A stretch of DNA of 47,124 nt. It comes from an uncultured Lachnospiraceae bacterium. GTDB lineage: Bacteria; Bacillota; Clostridia; Lachnospirales; Lachnospiraceae. The stretch lies in assembly GCA_902496125.1 (NCBI GenBank), contig CABUZU010000003.1:1-47124 (forward strand). Reading direction: 5' to 3'. Below, piece by piece: positions 23,647 to 34,900 of this stretch. Made by a program: the position numbers and the translations under genes. The notes under the pieces were generated by a model that worked only from the letters and a program-made list of their open reading frames with translations, did no database searches and was not told the DNA's origin. Position 1 is the first letter of the stretch. Each line of letters begins with the position of its first letter.

Positions 23647-25426
23647 ATTCAAAAATAGAATTTACTCGATTTTTATCATCAAATAGATGCATATATTGTA
23701 ATTCTTTATATCGTTGTAATTGTTTAGAGTATTTATTTATATCTTGAATTCCAGTATAATTTCCCTTTGAATCAATACACATATTAGCAGTAATGACAGG
23801 TAATTCTTTTTGTAATGAATCTAAATAGGTCTGATATTTCGTTAATGGAATACCTGCCATTTTAGATACTAAAATATTTAAATAATTTACGCTGGTAGTG
23901 ATATCATGTTTCGCTTCCATGTCATAATTAGCCCAAATTACAAAAGGCACAAGATAACGATTTTGTTGTTCTTGTAAGCTTCTTTGTTCTGCAGGGACTC
24001 CTGTAAGGTCGGCAATACAAGTGCTTACATAATCGTTAGGCTGATGGTCGCCAAACATCACAATAATCGTATCTTCATCGACATTCTTGAAATAATTTGT
24101 AAGTTCTTCAAAAGCACGGTCGGATTCTTTTACCAAAGAAAGATAATTTTCTGTCGCTGGACGATTTTTTATATCGGTTAAGGATACCGTAATTGGGAAA
24201 TTATCGTAAAGCTGTGAATATCCTCCATGATTTTGCATGGTTACTGCAAAGGTAAACAGTGGATTGTCATCTTTTTTATCAAATACATCAATAATTTTAT
24301 CATATAAGCTTTCATCGCTAACGTATTTTCTTAAAATTTTAGAGCCAATAAATTCTTCTTTAAAATAGGTTTCATCAAATCCTAAATAAGGATAAACTTT
24401 ATCGCGATTCCATCCCGATGCTCCATAAGGGTGCATGGCAACGGTTTGATAGCCTTTTTTCGCCAACGAAGAAACCCAAGTTGGCAAGGAATTAGAAATA
24501 TATTGTTGATAAGCTACACTTCCTGATGGTAAAAACGCCATCGTATCTCCAGTTAAAAATTCAAATTCAGTACTAGCAGTATTACCACCACAGACTGAAA
24601 CATATAAATTTCCAGTTACTGCATGATCAGATTTTTGAAGTGAATGTATGTAGGGCATATAATCTGTAGAGGTTTTAAATTCATGTAGGACGGATAAATC
24701 AGAAAAGGATTCATTCATAATGACAATAACATTGGGGCTTTTATTAGAAGAAGTATCATCATTTGTAGAGTACGCTTTCATTGCTTCTTCTAATTTTTTA
24801 CTATCATATCCTTTTGGTGCATCAATATCTAAATACTTTGTATTTTCTAAAAAGCTTACAACAAAACCATTGTCACGATAAGAGGCCCACTGGGTGAATA
24901 AATAAGTTGTTGTTAAAACCTTGTCTGTAATCGCTTCGGTACAAAGTGCAGTCTTCATTCCTAAAAGAGCAATAAAAGAAAGTGCCACTATACTGAATCG
25001 TTTTTTCAAATTAGAATATTTTGTCTTGCATAAAAGCGAGAATAAAATAAAAAAAATAATACCTACTGTTGAAATGACAAATCGATCATCAATTGAAAAG
25101 GTATAATTGTCGGCTACACTTAAGGCTGTATGAATGGATTTTAAATCCCAAGGTAAAATTGGATTTCCACGAAATGCCATAACAAAATAATTTGCAATTC
25201 CGATACTTAGTGTAAGTAAACATAAAATAATACCAGCGACCATCGTATTTCCAAATAAGGCGGTTAAAAAAATGCCAGCAAATAAAAATATCAAATAATT
25301 AATTAGTTGAGATAATGGAGCTGTCTTATAAATTTCATGCGTATAATTTTCTAAGCAATAAAATGCTCCTAATGGAATGAATAGATTAATTATTAATTTT
25401 AATAACGAAAATTTTTGGTTTTTCAT
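23645..25426 (-). CDS. LTA synthase family sulfatase-type membrane enzyme
   Basis: A 593-residue polytopic protein with five hydrophobic segments in about the first 165 residues, then a large extracellular alkaline-phosphatase-fold domain. Key residues of LtaS-type phosphoglycerol transferases are visible: a metal-binding Glu in VIVIMNESF (E239), the nucleophile Thr in GGNTASTEFEF (T283), and late metal ligands in IIVMFGDHQPN. It would transfer glycerol phosphate from phosphatidylglycerol onto a glycolipid or a polysaccharide; the acceptor cannot be told from sequence. It is a single gene, convergent with relQ, with AAAGGA 11 bases ahead of the ATG. About 140 bases separate it from the divergent FKBP gene. 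Confidence 0.92.
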   Translation of the reverse strand: MKNQKFSLLKLIINLFIPLGAFYCLENYTHEIYKTAPLSQLINYLIFLFAGIFLTALFGNTMVAGIILCLLTLSIGIANYFVMAFRGNPILPWDLKSIHTALSVADNYTFSIDDRFVISTVGIIFFILFSLLCKTKYSNLKKRFSIVALSFIALLGMKTALCTEAITDKVLTTTYLFTQWASYRDNGFVVSFLENTKYLDIDAPKGYDSKKLEEAMKAYSTNDDTSSNKSPNVIVIMNESFSDLSVLHEFKTSTDYMPYIHSLQKSDHAVTGNLYVSVCGGNTASTEFEFLTGDTMAFLPSGSVAYQQYISNSLPTWVSSLAKKGYQTVAMHPYGASGWNRDKVYPYLGFDETYFKEEFIGSKILRKYVSDESLYDKIIDVFDKKDDNPLFTFAVTMQNHGGYSQLYDNFPITVSLTDIKNRPATENYLSLVKESDRAFEELTNYFKNVDEDTIIVMFGDHQPNDYVSTCIADLTGVPAEQRSLQEQQNRYLVPFVIWANYDMEAKHDITTSVNYLNILVSKMAGIPLTKYQTYLDSLQKELPVITANMCIDSKGNYTGIQDINKYSKQLQRYKELQYMHLFDDKNRVNSIFE

Positions 25427-25575
25427 TTTTAAAAAGTCCTTTCTGTATAAAACTGTTTTTTATTTTACTACAGTCTTCCAAAAAAAGATATGAAAAATTT
25501 GTAAAATTCCTTGTATCTTACCTTATAATTTGATAAAATATATGCCATGTGTAAAAAAAATATTTGGAGGTCAAT

Positions 25576-26718
25576 ATGCGAAAAAATATAAAAGCAATTT
25601 TACTTGCTAGTTGTTTAGCTCTAGCAGTTACAGGATGTAGTAGCAACAACGAAGCTTCTAAATCTACTACCCAAGCAACAACAGAAGCTTCATCACAATC
25701 TGAAACTAAAAAAGCAACAATGGGAGAATTTAATGCTTCTGATTATGCAAGTATTTCTGGCTATAAGAAATTAAAAGTTTCTAAGTCTGATGTAGAGGTA
25801 AAAGACAGTGATGTGCAGTCACAAGTAAACTCTTTAATTAATAGTAAGACAACAACAAAAGAAATAAAGGACCGTGCAGTTAAAAAAGGAGATACGGTAA
25901 ATATCGATTACACTGGCAAAATGAATGGCAAAGAATTCGATGGCGGTTCTGCTACAGGTAGCGATTTAGTAATTGGTTCTGGTAGCTTCATTGATGATTT
26001 TGAAGACCAATTAATTGGTAAAAAAACTGGTGAAACCGTAGAAGTAAATGTTACCTTCCCAGACCCTTATCAAAATAATCCTGATTATGCTGGTAAGGAT
26101 GCAACCTTTACCGTTAAAATTAATAGTATTAAAGAAAGCGTTGTTCCTGAATATACGGATAAATTTGTAGCTGCAAATACCGATTATAAAACGATCAAAG
26201 AATATGAAAAGAGTATTCGTGATAACTTATATGATTCTAATTTCCAGAGTGCAGTTACCGATGCAATGATTAAGGTTTGTAAAGTAAAAGATTATCCGAA
26301 GTCTTTATTAACTTATTGTCAAACAACAGCTGTAAATTATTATACTCAAATCGCTTCTATGTATGGTCTTACTTACAAAGAATATCTTGATAAATTAGGC
26401 TATACCGAAGAATCCTTCTTAAAGGCTTTAGATTCTAATATTAAAACGATGGCTACCGAAGAGTTAGCATTCCAGTTAATTGAAAAAGCTGAGAATATCA
26501 CTGCTGATAAAGATGGATTTGATAAATGGTTAAATGATTATTGTACGAACAATAACACAACGGTAGAAAATATTAAAAAGAACTATTCAGATGAAGATTT
26601 AGAAGGTTATTATAAAAAAGACAAAGTAATGGATTTACTTGTTAAAAATGCAACAGTAGAAGAGACAAAGGAAACAGAGTCTTCTTCAGCAGCTGCAACA
26701 ACAAAAGCTAGTAAATAA
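25576..26718 (+). CDS. Extracytoplasmic FKBP/trigger-factor-like lipoprotein
   Basis: A 380-residue lipoprotein. The signal ends at the lipobox AVTGC (Cys about residue 21), followed by a Ser/Thr-rich linker. An FKBP-type isomerase domain (about 85-180: GDTVNIDYTGKMNGKEFDGG, VNVTFPDPY) and a trigger-factor C-terminal-like helical chaperone region (about 185-360) follow. The order is that of trigger factor without the ribosome-binding domain, moved to the cell surface. It probably helps secreted proteins fold, doing work PrsA does in bacilli. ATG 25576 is favoured because GGAGG lies five bases upstream; the ATG at 25564 would lie before that SD. A terminator follows. Confidence 0.88.
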   Translation: MRKNIKAILLASCLALAVTGCSSNNEASKSTTQATTEASSQSETKKATMGEFNASDYASISGYKKLKVSKSDVEVKDSDVQSQVNSLINSKTTTKEIKDRAVKKGDTVNIDYTGKMNGKEFDGGSATGSDLVIGSGSFIDDFEDQLIGKKTGETVEVNVTFPDPYQNNPDYAGKDATFTVKINSIKESVVPEYTDKFVAANTDYKTIKEYEKSIRDNLYDSNFQSAVTDAMIKVCKVKDYPKSLLTYCQTTAVNYYTQIASMYGLTYKEYLDKLGYTEESFLKALDSNIKTMATEELAFQLIEKAENITADKDGFDKWLNDYCTNNNTTVENIKKNYSDEDLEGYYKKDKVMDLLVKNATVEETKETESSSAAATTKASK

Positions 26719-26727
26719 TAAGATATT

Positions 26728-26753
26728 AGGGAGTGTGTGCACTCCCTTTTTTT
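26728..26753 (+). terminator. Terminator after the FKBP lipoprotein gene
   Basis: The 8-bp stem AGGGAGTG/CACTCCCT has a TGTG loop and is followed by seven T residues. It ends at the stop of the convergent Ig-like gene. Confidence 0.92.
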
Positions 26754-27281
26754 CTATCTAACAACAACTCTACATCTTGCCTTATGTCCATTATGAAAGG
26801 CATAGACATATCCCGTTCCTTTTCCTACTGCACGAACTTTTCCAGTTCGACTATCTACAGTCACCACCTTACTACTTGTTGCTGAAAATACAATTTTTGA
26901 CTTGCATTTTAATGTACTAGTTGCTTTCAATGTAAAACTTTGCCCCTTTTTTAAAACGAGTTCAGAGCGATTTAGTTGTATACTTGGCTTTACTACGGTG
27001 ATATAACAAAATGCAGTACTCCTTCCAACTCGTGCAGTAATCTTAACCCTACCAGGCTTCTTTGTTGTGACACAGCCTTGGTTATTAACTGTAGCAATTT
27101 TGGTATTACTTGAGCTCCAAAGGCATTTTAAATTGGTATTTGTCTTAGCCTTTAAAAGGACGATTTCGCCACTTTCTACTGTGATAGAAGTAGGGGATAA
27201 TTTAACAGTAGGATTAACAGCAGCTTTTGAGTAAAAAGGAATCAATAAAAGGACGCAAATAAATAATATAAATTTTTTCAT
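26754..27281 (-). CDS. Secreted Ig-like (BIG2) domain protein
   Basis: A 175-residue exported protein. The signal peptide ends near residue 21 (IPFYSKAA). Two bacterial Ig-like group 2 domains follow: about 25-95 (LSPTSITVESGEIVLLKAKTN, SNTKIATVNNQGCVTTKKPG) and about 100-175 (LNRSELVLKKGQSFTLKATS, SSKVVTVDSRTGKVRAVGKG). BIG2 domains are adhesive or spacer modules; no catalytic or anchoring domain is attached. ATG at 27281 is chosen because GGAGG lies eight bases upstream; a longer start at 27311 has no SD. The gene is divergent from the HTH regulator. Confidence 0.85.
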   Translation of the reverse strand: MKKFILFICVLLLIPFYSKAAVNPTVKLSPTSITVESGEIVLLKAKTNTNLKCLWSSSNTKIATVNNQGCVTTKKPGRVKITARVGRSTAFCYITVVKPSIQLNRSELVLKKGQSFTLKATSTLKCKSKIVFSATSSKVVTVDSRTGKVRAVGKGTGYVYAFHNGHKARCRVVVR

Positions 27282-27365
27282 CAGTTTTTCCTCCAGTTTT
27301 CGGAAAAACAAATCGACTTAAAACATAGTATAATATATTTCGCAAAAAAAGTAAAGTAATTAATA

Positions 27366-27394
27366 TTGACATGAAAATTAAGTTTGTATACAAT
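27366..27394 (+). promoter_or_regulatory. Promoter for the 451-aa HTH regulator
   Basis: TTGACA, 17 bases, TACAAT. It lies 40 bases ahead of the gene, in the 150-base gap shared with the divergent Ig-like gene. Confidence 0.8.
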
Positions 27395-27434
27395 AACATA
27401 GGAAGTATGAAAAACATAACGATAAGGGGAAGTA

Positions 27435-28790
27435 ATGGGAGTATTAGTTGGAAAAGTGCTAGAAGAAATTTGTAACGTTAGAAAATCGTTAAATTTAGAA
27501 GAGTTGGCTAATTTATGTCAGATTGAACGTTCGCATTTTTCGAAGATAAGATTAGGCAAAAGAGGATTGACCTATGAGAAATTGCATCAGATAATTACAG
27601 GATTAAAGCTAGAAGAGGTTGAACGTCAAAAGCTAAAACAAGCATGGAAAGTAGAGCAAATAGGAATTGAACAGTATGAAAAATTTCAACATGTAGAACA
27701 ATGTATTAAATCATTAAATACATTTGAAGAGCCATTGAAATTAAAAAATGTAAAGGAATTAGAAGTAAAAATAAAGCATTTATTAGAAGAGGATTTACAA
27801 GAAGAAGGTTCGCATATTTATGCAGCACTTCCATTTGATTGTGCACTTTATCCAGAAATCAAATCGACTATTTTGAATATCCATGATAGAAAGATTTATT
27901 TTAAACATGCATTTTGTGTTGACTTAAATGATGAGGATGTATTAAAAGATAATTTAGAGATTTTACAAGAAATTTTGTTTTACCTACATCAGGTAAAAAA
28001 TTTAGAATATAAATCTTATTATAGAAATTGTAAAGAGCCAGATTTTATCTCTTTATATCCTTACCAGATTGTTACGGATAAGCGTTTGTTATTGATTTCT
28101 AAGGATTATGAAAAGATTTTAGAAATTACACAAAAGGATGCAGTAGAGGAATTTAAGACTCACTTTAATGATATTTGTGAAAAAGAATTAATTCCTTTTA
28201 TGACAACACAAGTTGGATTAGAAACTATTTATAGGGATTTTAAAATAGAAAATTTTCAATATTTTTTATTTTATCATCCATGTTTTATGAGGTATTTAAC
28301 GGGAGAGGAAATTGGAAAATATTTAAAGGGAGATTATAAAAAATATATACCATTAGCAACGCAGTATTTAAACGATTTAAGAAGTTCTGATAATATCATT
28401 ATGATGTTTTCTAAGAAAGGACTATTAGAATTTGCTAAAGATGGATGGATTAGAGAGTGCGATCCCAATGCATTAGGGGCATTTTCACCAGAAGATCGAA
28501 TGATATTGTTAGAGAGACTAAGAGAAGATAAAAATCAGTTTTGTATCGATGGGAATATATTCAATCTTGAGACGGTGACGTTAACGGTTAGTAAAAACGA
28601 CCGAGTGATTATTTGTCCGACAAAGCAAATGCCAAAAGAAAACATTAGACAATTAAAGATTTCAAGTCGTCAAATTATTGATGCATTTGTAAAATATTTT
28701 GAATATTTTAGTTTTACGTTTATTCAGAGTGGAGAGATGAAAAATAAGGCCATTGATGAGGCAATTGAAATTGCTAGAAGCTGCATGTAG
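27435..28790 (+). CDS. Large protein with an N-terminal XRE-like HTH (function unknown)
   Basis: A 451-residue cytosolic protein. Residues 8-70 form an XRE-like helix-turn-helix (EEICNVRKSLNLEELANLCQ, SHFSKIRLGKRGLTYEKLHQ). The remaining 380 residues resemble no domain I know: a helical part, then mixed alpha/beta stretches such as HIYAALPFDCALYPEIKSTI and LYPYQIVTDKRLLLISKD, ending in a charged helix. There are no membrane segments. The tail could sense a ligand or a partner protein. It has its own consensus promoter and terminator and lies just ahead of the giant adhesin, so control of that surface gene is a reasonable guess. Confidence 0.7.
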   Translation: MGVLVGKVLEEICNVRKSLNLEELANLCQIERSHFSKIRLGKRGLTYEKLHQIITGLKLEEVERQKLKQAWKVEQIGIEQYEKFQHVEQCIKSLNTFEEPLKLKNVKELEVKIKHLLEEDLQEEGSHIYAALPFDCALYPEIKSTILNIHDRKIYFKHAFCVDLNDEDVLKDNLEILQEILFYLHQVKNLEYKSYYRNCKEPDFISLYPYQIVTDKRLLLISKDYEKILEITQKDAVEEFKTHFNDICEKELIPFMTTQVGLETIYRDFKIENFQYFLFYHPCFMRYLTGEEIGKYLKGDYKKYIPLATQYLNDLRSSDNIIMMFSKKGLLEFAKDGWIRECDPNALGAFSPEDRMILLERLREDKNQFCIDGNIFNLETVTLTVSKNDRVIICPTKQMPKENIRQLKISSRQIIDAFVKYFEYFSFTFIQSGEMKNKAIDEAIEIARSCM

Positions 28791-28796
28791 ATTGGA

Positions 28797-28823
28797 AAAA
28801 GAGAACGAAAGTTCTCTTTTTTA
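28797..28823 (+). terminator. Intrinsic terminator after the HTH regulator
   Basis: The perfect 10-bp stem AAAAGAGAAC/GTTCTCTTTT has a GAAA loop, followed by further T residues. Confidence 0.93.
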
Positions 28824-28852
28824 ATAAAAAATAAGTTTAGACTATTAGTCTA

Positions 28853-28881
28853 TTGACAAAATACGCAAATTGATTTATATT
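28853..28881 (+). promoter_or_regulatory. Promoter of the giant adhesin gene
   Basis: TTGACA, 17 bases, TATATT. The 17 bases from the -35 (TTGACAAAATACGCAAA) match those at 36114 in 15 positions, which suggests a shared regulator site. Confidence 0.8.
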
Positions 28882-28912
28882 ATAGTTAGATTAAAAAAAT
28901 AGGAGAAAAGGA

Positions 28913-31900
28913 GTGAGCAAATTGAAACAATTAAAGCGACTAATATCTTTAATGCTTGCAATCTGCATTCTTTTAGGCAATGTTCCCATTGTATGGGCAG
29001 CACCGAAGGAAGATAGTCAAGTGGAATTTACTTGGAAAGAGCAGATGCAAGATGCAGGAATGTATGAGGGACTTCGAGGGGATGACCTTGAGAGCCAAAT
29101 CGGTAAGGTTTATCTTGGGGAAAGTGTTTCACAGGTTCTACAGATGTTAGAAGACCCAAGTCTAGATGTAGATTTAGAAAAATTTTTTGAAGGAACTTTA
29201 TTAGCGGGACTGACAAAGGAAGATTTGTTAGAGCTAAAAGAAGAAGGAATGAGTTTTTCTGATTATATGGATGAAAAACTTTGCGAACAAGGAAATTGGA
29301 GTATTAGACAATTAAATGCGTCAAGGAATATTGCAGTTTTTGATTTAGCAGATGATGCCGATGCCATTGATGTTCCAATTGGAACATTGCGAAGTAGTGT
29401 AGCCTTTCATGCAGCGATGCCGGCAATTAAACGATATGCAGGTAAAAATGATAATGTTTATAAACTAAGTCTGACCAATGCAACAACGAATCAGACAATT
29501 CGAACCTTGTGTATTGACCCAGGGGTCAATGAAAGAAATGGTGATACGACATATAGACGTGCCATATTTAAGAGAGAGAATTTAGATTATTATAAAAGAG
29601 CACTTTACTATTATTTAGAGCATAAATATTCAAAGGCTAATTTAGCAATTGCCCAGGGTTATGTTTGGGGATTAGCAACAGGTTATAAATGGAAATACAG
29701 TGAAGAAAAACAAGTAAGCTTAGCAAGAAGTGCAGCAGGTCAAGCTTATGTAAATGGTGGATTTGGAACGAAGTCAGAAGCTTCAAAGATTGTTAGTGAA
29801 TTTGAAGCCTTAGATGTTTCAAATTTAAAATGTTATGTCTATACTTCTAAGAAAAATCCAGCATATCAGAGATTTATTTCTCTAGTAGAAGAACCAACAG
29901 AGACTCCAAAGTATGATTATGTTAATGATGAATTAACAGTTCAGGTGGTAGTAAAAAAACAGTCAGAAGAGCCATTATTAGATACAGCGGATGAGGATTA
30001 TCCAGATAATACAACAGAAACGATTTATCAGCCATTAGGAGGATGTACCTTTACGATTACATTAGGAGGGGAGCCAACTGATAGTGATGCAAAGGATTAT
30101 ACGGCAAAAAATTATGTAAAAAAGAAGACGATTACGACGGAAGATGACAGTGGAATCGCAACCTTATCTTATAGTATTAGCTCGAATGACTATAAATATT
30201 GTAAAAATTATATTTCTAGGATGAAGTTAGATGAGGATGCGTATACAAGCTATGATGAAGCGTTAAAAGCAGCAAAATCACAATTAAAAAATATTATAAA
30301 GACGAAGTTAACAGAAGATGGTAGTTTAAAGGTTTATTATACCATTAAAGAAGATAAAGCGCCGAAAGGATATGAGGTTGATGATACCTTATACCATGGA
30401 TATATCAATGTAAAGAGTACAATTGATGATGAAAATGAAGATTCTATTGTATTAACAAAGAAGATTACAGATAAGAAGTATATGGCACCGATTGAGGTGG
30501 TAAAAAAAGACAGCAAAACAGGTAAAGAAGTCAGTGGTGCAGAGTTTACCATTTATCAGTCAATTGCTGGGGAAGAAGATCCTGTGGTAAATGTACTAAC
30601 TTATGATAAGGCAACAAAGACTTATCGTGCCTATAATAGTGAAACAAAGGAATTTTATACACCTGTTCTTTATTATAATGACAACAAAGGGGACTATTAT
30701 ATTAAAGAGACAAAAACACCACCAAATTATTCGAGTGCATTTTTAGATGAAAGTGGAAAAGAAACGAATAAGCTTTCGTTTAAAATCTGTGGGGTAAACC
30801 AACTCCAATATGCAGGAAAGGTCTACGATTCGACACTTAAGGTTCCATATCAGTTTAAGATAGGAGAACAACCTTGGAGTGCAAGTGTTAATGTAATTAA
30901 ATACAATGATTTAACAGGAGAAAAGCTTTCTGGTTGTACGTTTAGTTTATTGCAGAAAATGAAGGATGGAACCTATAAAAAGATAAAAGAGTTAAAAGAT
31001 AATCAAGATGGTAGTTATAGTACAGGAATCCTTTATTGTGATGAAACAAATAGTAATGAATTTCGTATTGAAGAGACAACGGCAAGCTTTGGATTCTACA
31101 ATTATTATACGAATGATGGATATGAGACAAGTAGTGAGTTTAAGAAATTAACCAATGTCTTCGAATTTAAAATTGTAGGAGAAAATAAGATTGTATCGAC
31201 AAAAGCTGGCGAATCTAAGAATTTAGGAATTAAAAATATCGCAGATAATAAAGAGCATGTAGCAGATGAAAAAAATCCATTTCAGTATTATGCTTTTAAT
31301 ATGCCATGGCGAATGAAAGTTCATCCTACAAAGCTAGATTCAGAGACCAATACAACCATTAGTGGCGTATTATTTAATATTATTCGATATGATGCAACCA
31401 TACGTGACTATCCAATTGATAATGATGAGATGAGTGTTAAAGTCGACTATACAGCAGATGGAATGAAGCCAATTTATAGCAATGAGCAGATTCGTTTTCA
31501 TAAGCAATTAGATGGTAGCTTCTTATCCGACTGGATTTATTATAATCCTAGAAATGAAGGTAGTTTCTATCTTGTAGAATCAAAGGCAGCAAGTGGATAT
31601 TTTGGAGACTGGATGAATAATTTATTAGGGGAAAAAGTAAAGGCTGCTTACTATTATACAATTACAGATAAAACGACAGAATCAACGAAATCTTTATTTG
31701 ATAGTAAAAATAACAGTATCAATTTAGATAAAGATGGAAATCTACTAAATACGCCGATACGTGGTCAAGTACAGATTGAAAAATATGATAGAGAGACAAA
31801 AACGACAACAACTCAAGGAGACACAAATTATAAAAACCAATTAAATGGAGCGGAGTATACACTGTATGCGAAAGAAGACATTTATTGCAGTGATGGCAGT

Positions 31901-34900
31901 GGAAAGCTCATTCTAAAAAAAGATGAGTCAGTAGCTGTAGCTGTTATTGGAAAAACTCCAAAGACAAATGAAGATGGCTATGTATTAAATACAGACGGTA
32001 GCTTACATCGACTCTATCCAGACAAAGAAATAGAATATTTAAATACTCCTGGCAAATCAGGCTTTTACGATATTCGATTAGGAATTACAAGTGTTGTTGA
32101 TGAAACCTCTTATTATATAAAAGAGACCAAGGCAGCAGAAGGCTATTTATTAGATGAATCGATTTATACGGTCACTTTTAAATCCGATGAGACCAAAAAG
32201 ATTATAAAAGCAGAAACGATTTCTTCTATGGAACAGGTTAAAAAAGCTGCGATTCCTTTTGTAAAGCTTGATTATACGAAGGGACAGACCGAATTAAAGG
32301 GACTAGCTGGTGCACAGTTTAACATTTATCTAATCAAAGATTTACAAGGTGCAAAGGATTGGAAAGAAGGCGATTTAGAGTTCTTTGAACACTATGATTT
32401 TTCAAATGACAAAACAGCAACCGTTTATCAAACAGATAATTGGTCAGAAGGTGATAAATTATGGTTAGAAAAGACAGGGGAGAAGGAAAATCAATATCGT
32501 GTAAAAACAATGGTATCCGATAAAGATGGAAGATTTGTTACCCCACAGTTACCTTATGGAAACTATGTACTAGTAGAAACAAAAGCACCGGATGGCAGAG
32601 ACTGTGCAAAGCCAATGCTTGTTACGATTGATAAAGATCGTAGTGAATACGAGAAACCAATTGAAGTTCGATATGTTGTAGATACGGTTGTGCAGGCAAG
32701 GATTCGTGTTGTAAAGACGGATAGCTTAAAAAATCCATTAGAGAATCAATTAAATAAAAATGAAAAAGACTCGTTAGAAATCATTCATCCAACGGATGTT
32801 TTAATGCAAACCGTGTTAAAAGAAGGTGCAAAATATCAGGTAAGAGTGGTAAATGTTTCCAATAAAACGTTAGAAGATTTAAAACAGATGAAGTGGAAAG
32901 TGGATGAAAATGGCTATTTATCTCATTATGATTCTAATAATCGAAAGGTAATGGGAACGACAAACTATCCATTTACGACAACCTTTGAACGAGATAAGCA
33001 GGATAAGATTATTGATAGCTATGTATTATTGCCAGAGGATTTGCCATCTGGAGAATATGAACTAGTGGAAGTAGAAGCACCAATGGGTTATCGTTTATCT
33101 CAAACGCCAATTCCGTTTAACATTAACGAAGAAAGCGTTTATCCAAATGGTCAAGTAGGAGCAAATAAAAATGAATTACAAGATGAAAATGGAAATTTAG
33201 TAGTAACGGTATTGCAGGAAAATGATGAAATTAGACAAAAATTAGAAATCTTTAAAACCGGCGAACGATTAATCCTAGCACAGCCAGATGAAAACAATCA
33301 ATATCAATTTACTTATAAAGAGTTACCAGTAGAAGGAGCAGTCTTTGAAGTCATTGCCGATGAAGATATTTATTATCAACAAATTGATAAATCACATTTA
33401 GATGAATATGGAGTGGATATTTCTAAATATCTATTGTACAAAAAAGGAAGTGTAGTAGATACCATTACAACGGATAAGAATGGCTATGCAAAGGTAGAAA
33501 ATCTTTATCTTGGAAAATATAAGGTAAAAGAAGTGGTTGCAGGAAATGGATATGTACGAAGCAAGGAAGAAAAAGAAGTTGAAATTTTAGATAGAGATGT
33601 TCAGATTTCTTATAAAAATGAGAGACAGAAAGTGGATATCCAAATTGATAAGAAGGATTTAGATACTGGAGACTGCATAGAGGGTGCAACATTTGGGCTT
33701 TATACCTTAGAAGATATTGAAGATTTTGTAAAAGCTGGAACCCTTTTAATGACCGCTGTAACAGACAAACAAGGAAAGATTCAATTTTATTGTGATGGTA
33801 GCTTACCTCTTGGTAAATATCAAGTAAAAGAATTAAAGCCAAGTGCAGGTTATGTAACGGATGAAAATCATATATCAAAGGAAATTGATGCGACTTATGG
33901 AGCAAATGGTGGTCAAGAGACAGAGACTAGAGTAGTAAATGAAGCGTTTAAGAATGAGAAAACGAAGCATGTGTTTAAAAAGACGGATATTGTATCAGGT
34001 GTGGAGATTGAAGGAGCAACGCTTTCCATTTATGAAGCAGATACAAATAAGCTAGTTGAGACTTGGGTATCTACAAAAGAAGAGCATTTAGTAACAGGCC
34101 TTGAGGTTGGAAAAAACTATATTCTAAGAGAAGAATTAGCACCTAAAAATTATCTAAGAAATGTAAATGAAACCACATTCTATGTAGAGGATACGAATAA
34201 AATTATTAGTCATACCTTTACAAATGAGCGTACAAGAGGAAAAATTTCAATTACTAAGACCGGTGAGTTCTTAACAGGATATGAAGGTAAGAGCTTCTTA
34301 GATAAGATGAAAGAAAGTTTCTATTCGGTATTTCGTTATGAAGATTTAAAGATTAAACAGGTTTCCTTTAATGTATATGCAGCTGAGGATATTTATCAGC
34401 CAGATGGTAGAAATGAAATTGACTATTATAAAGATACACCACTTTATAAAAATGCATTAGTAGCAACGATTACAACAGGAATTGATGGAGTAGCTACGCT
34501 TGGTGGAGAGGATGATTATTTACCATTAGGAAGTTATTATTTCGTTGAAACGGATATCGAAGATGATAATCTACATTATCTAAATGATAAGGTAGTGGCG
34601 GTAACGTTAAAATGGGAAGACCAAGATACCAAAATCGTAGAGGCTAAAAATATTACGTTTAAAAATGAACGCCGAACGATTGAGCTTTCTATTAATAAAA
34701 AGACAAAGGCAACAGAGTGGAATCAATATGTAAATGAAGAATCTGAAAAGCTACAAGAAGATAAGCCATTAGAGGGTGCATTCTTAGGTCTTTATAGTCA
34801 AAATGAGATTAAAGATAGAGATTTGAATGTGATTGTAGAAAAGGATACTTTATTAGAAGTTGTAAAGAGTGATAAAGATGGGAAGGTTTCATTTAAGACC

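Noticed and set aside
33465..33905. 146-residue minus-strand ORF within the adhesin gene
   Set aside because: It is a shadow of the AT-rich Cna_B coding sequence with no SD and a composition driven by the opposite strand.
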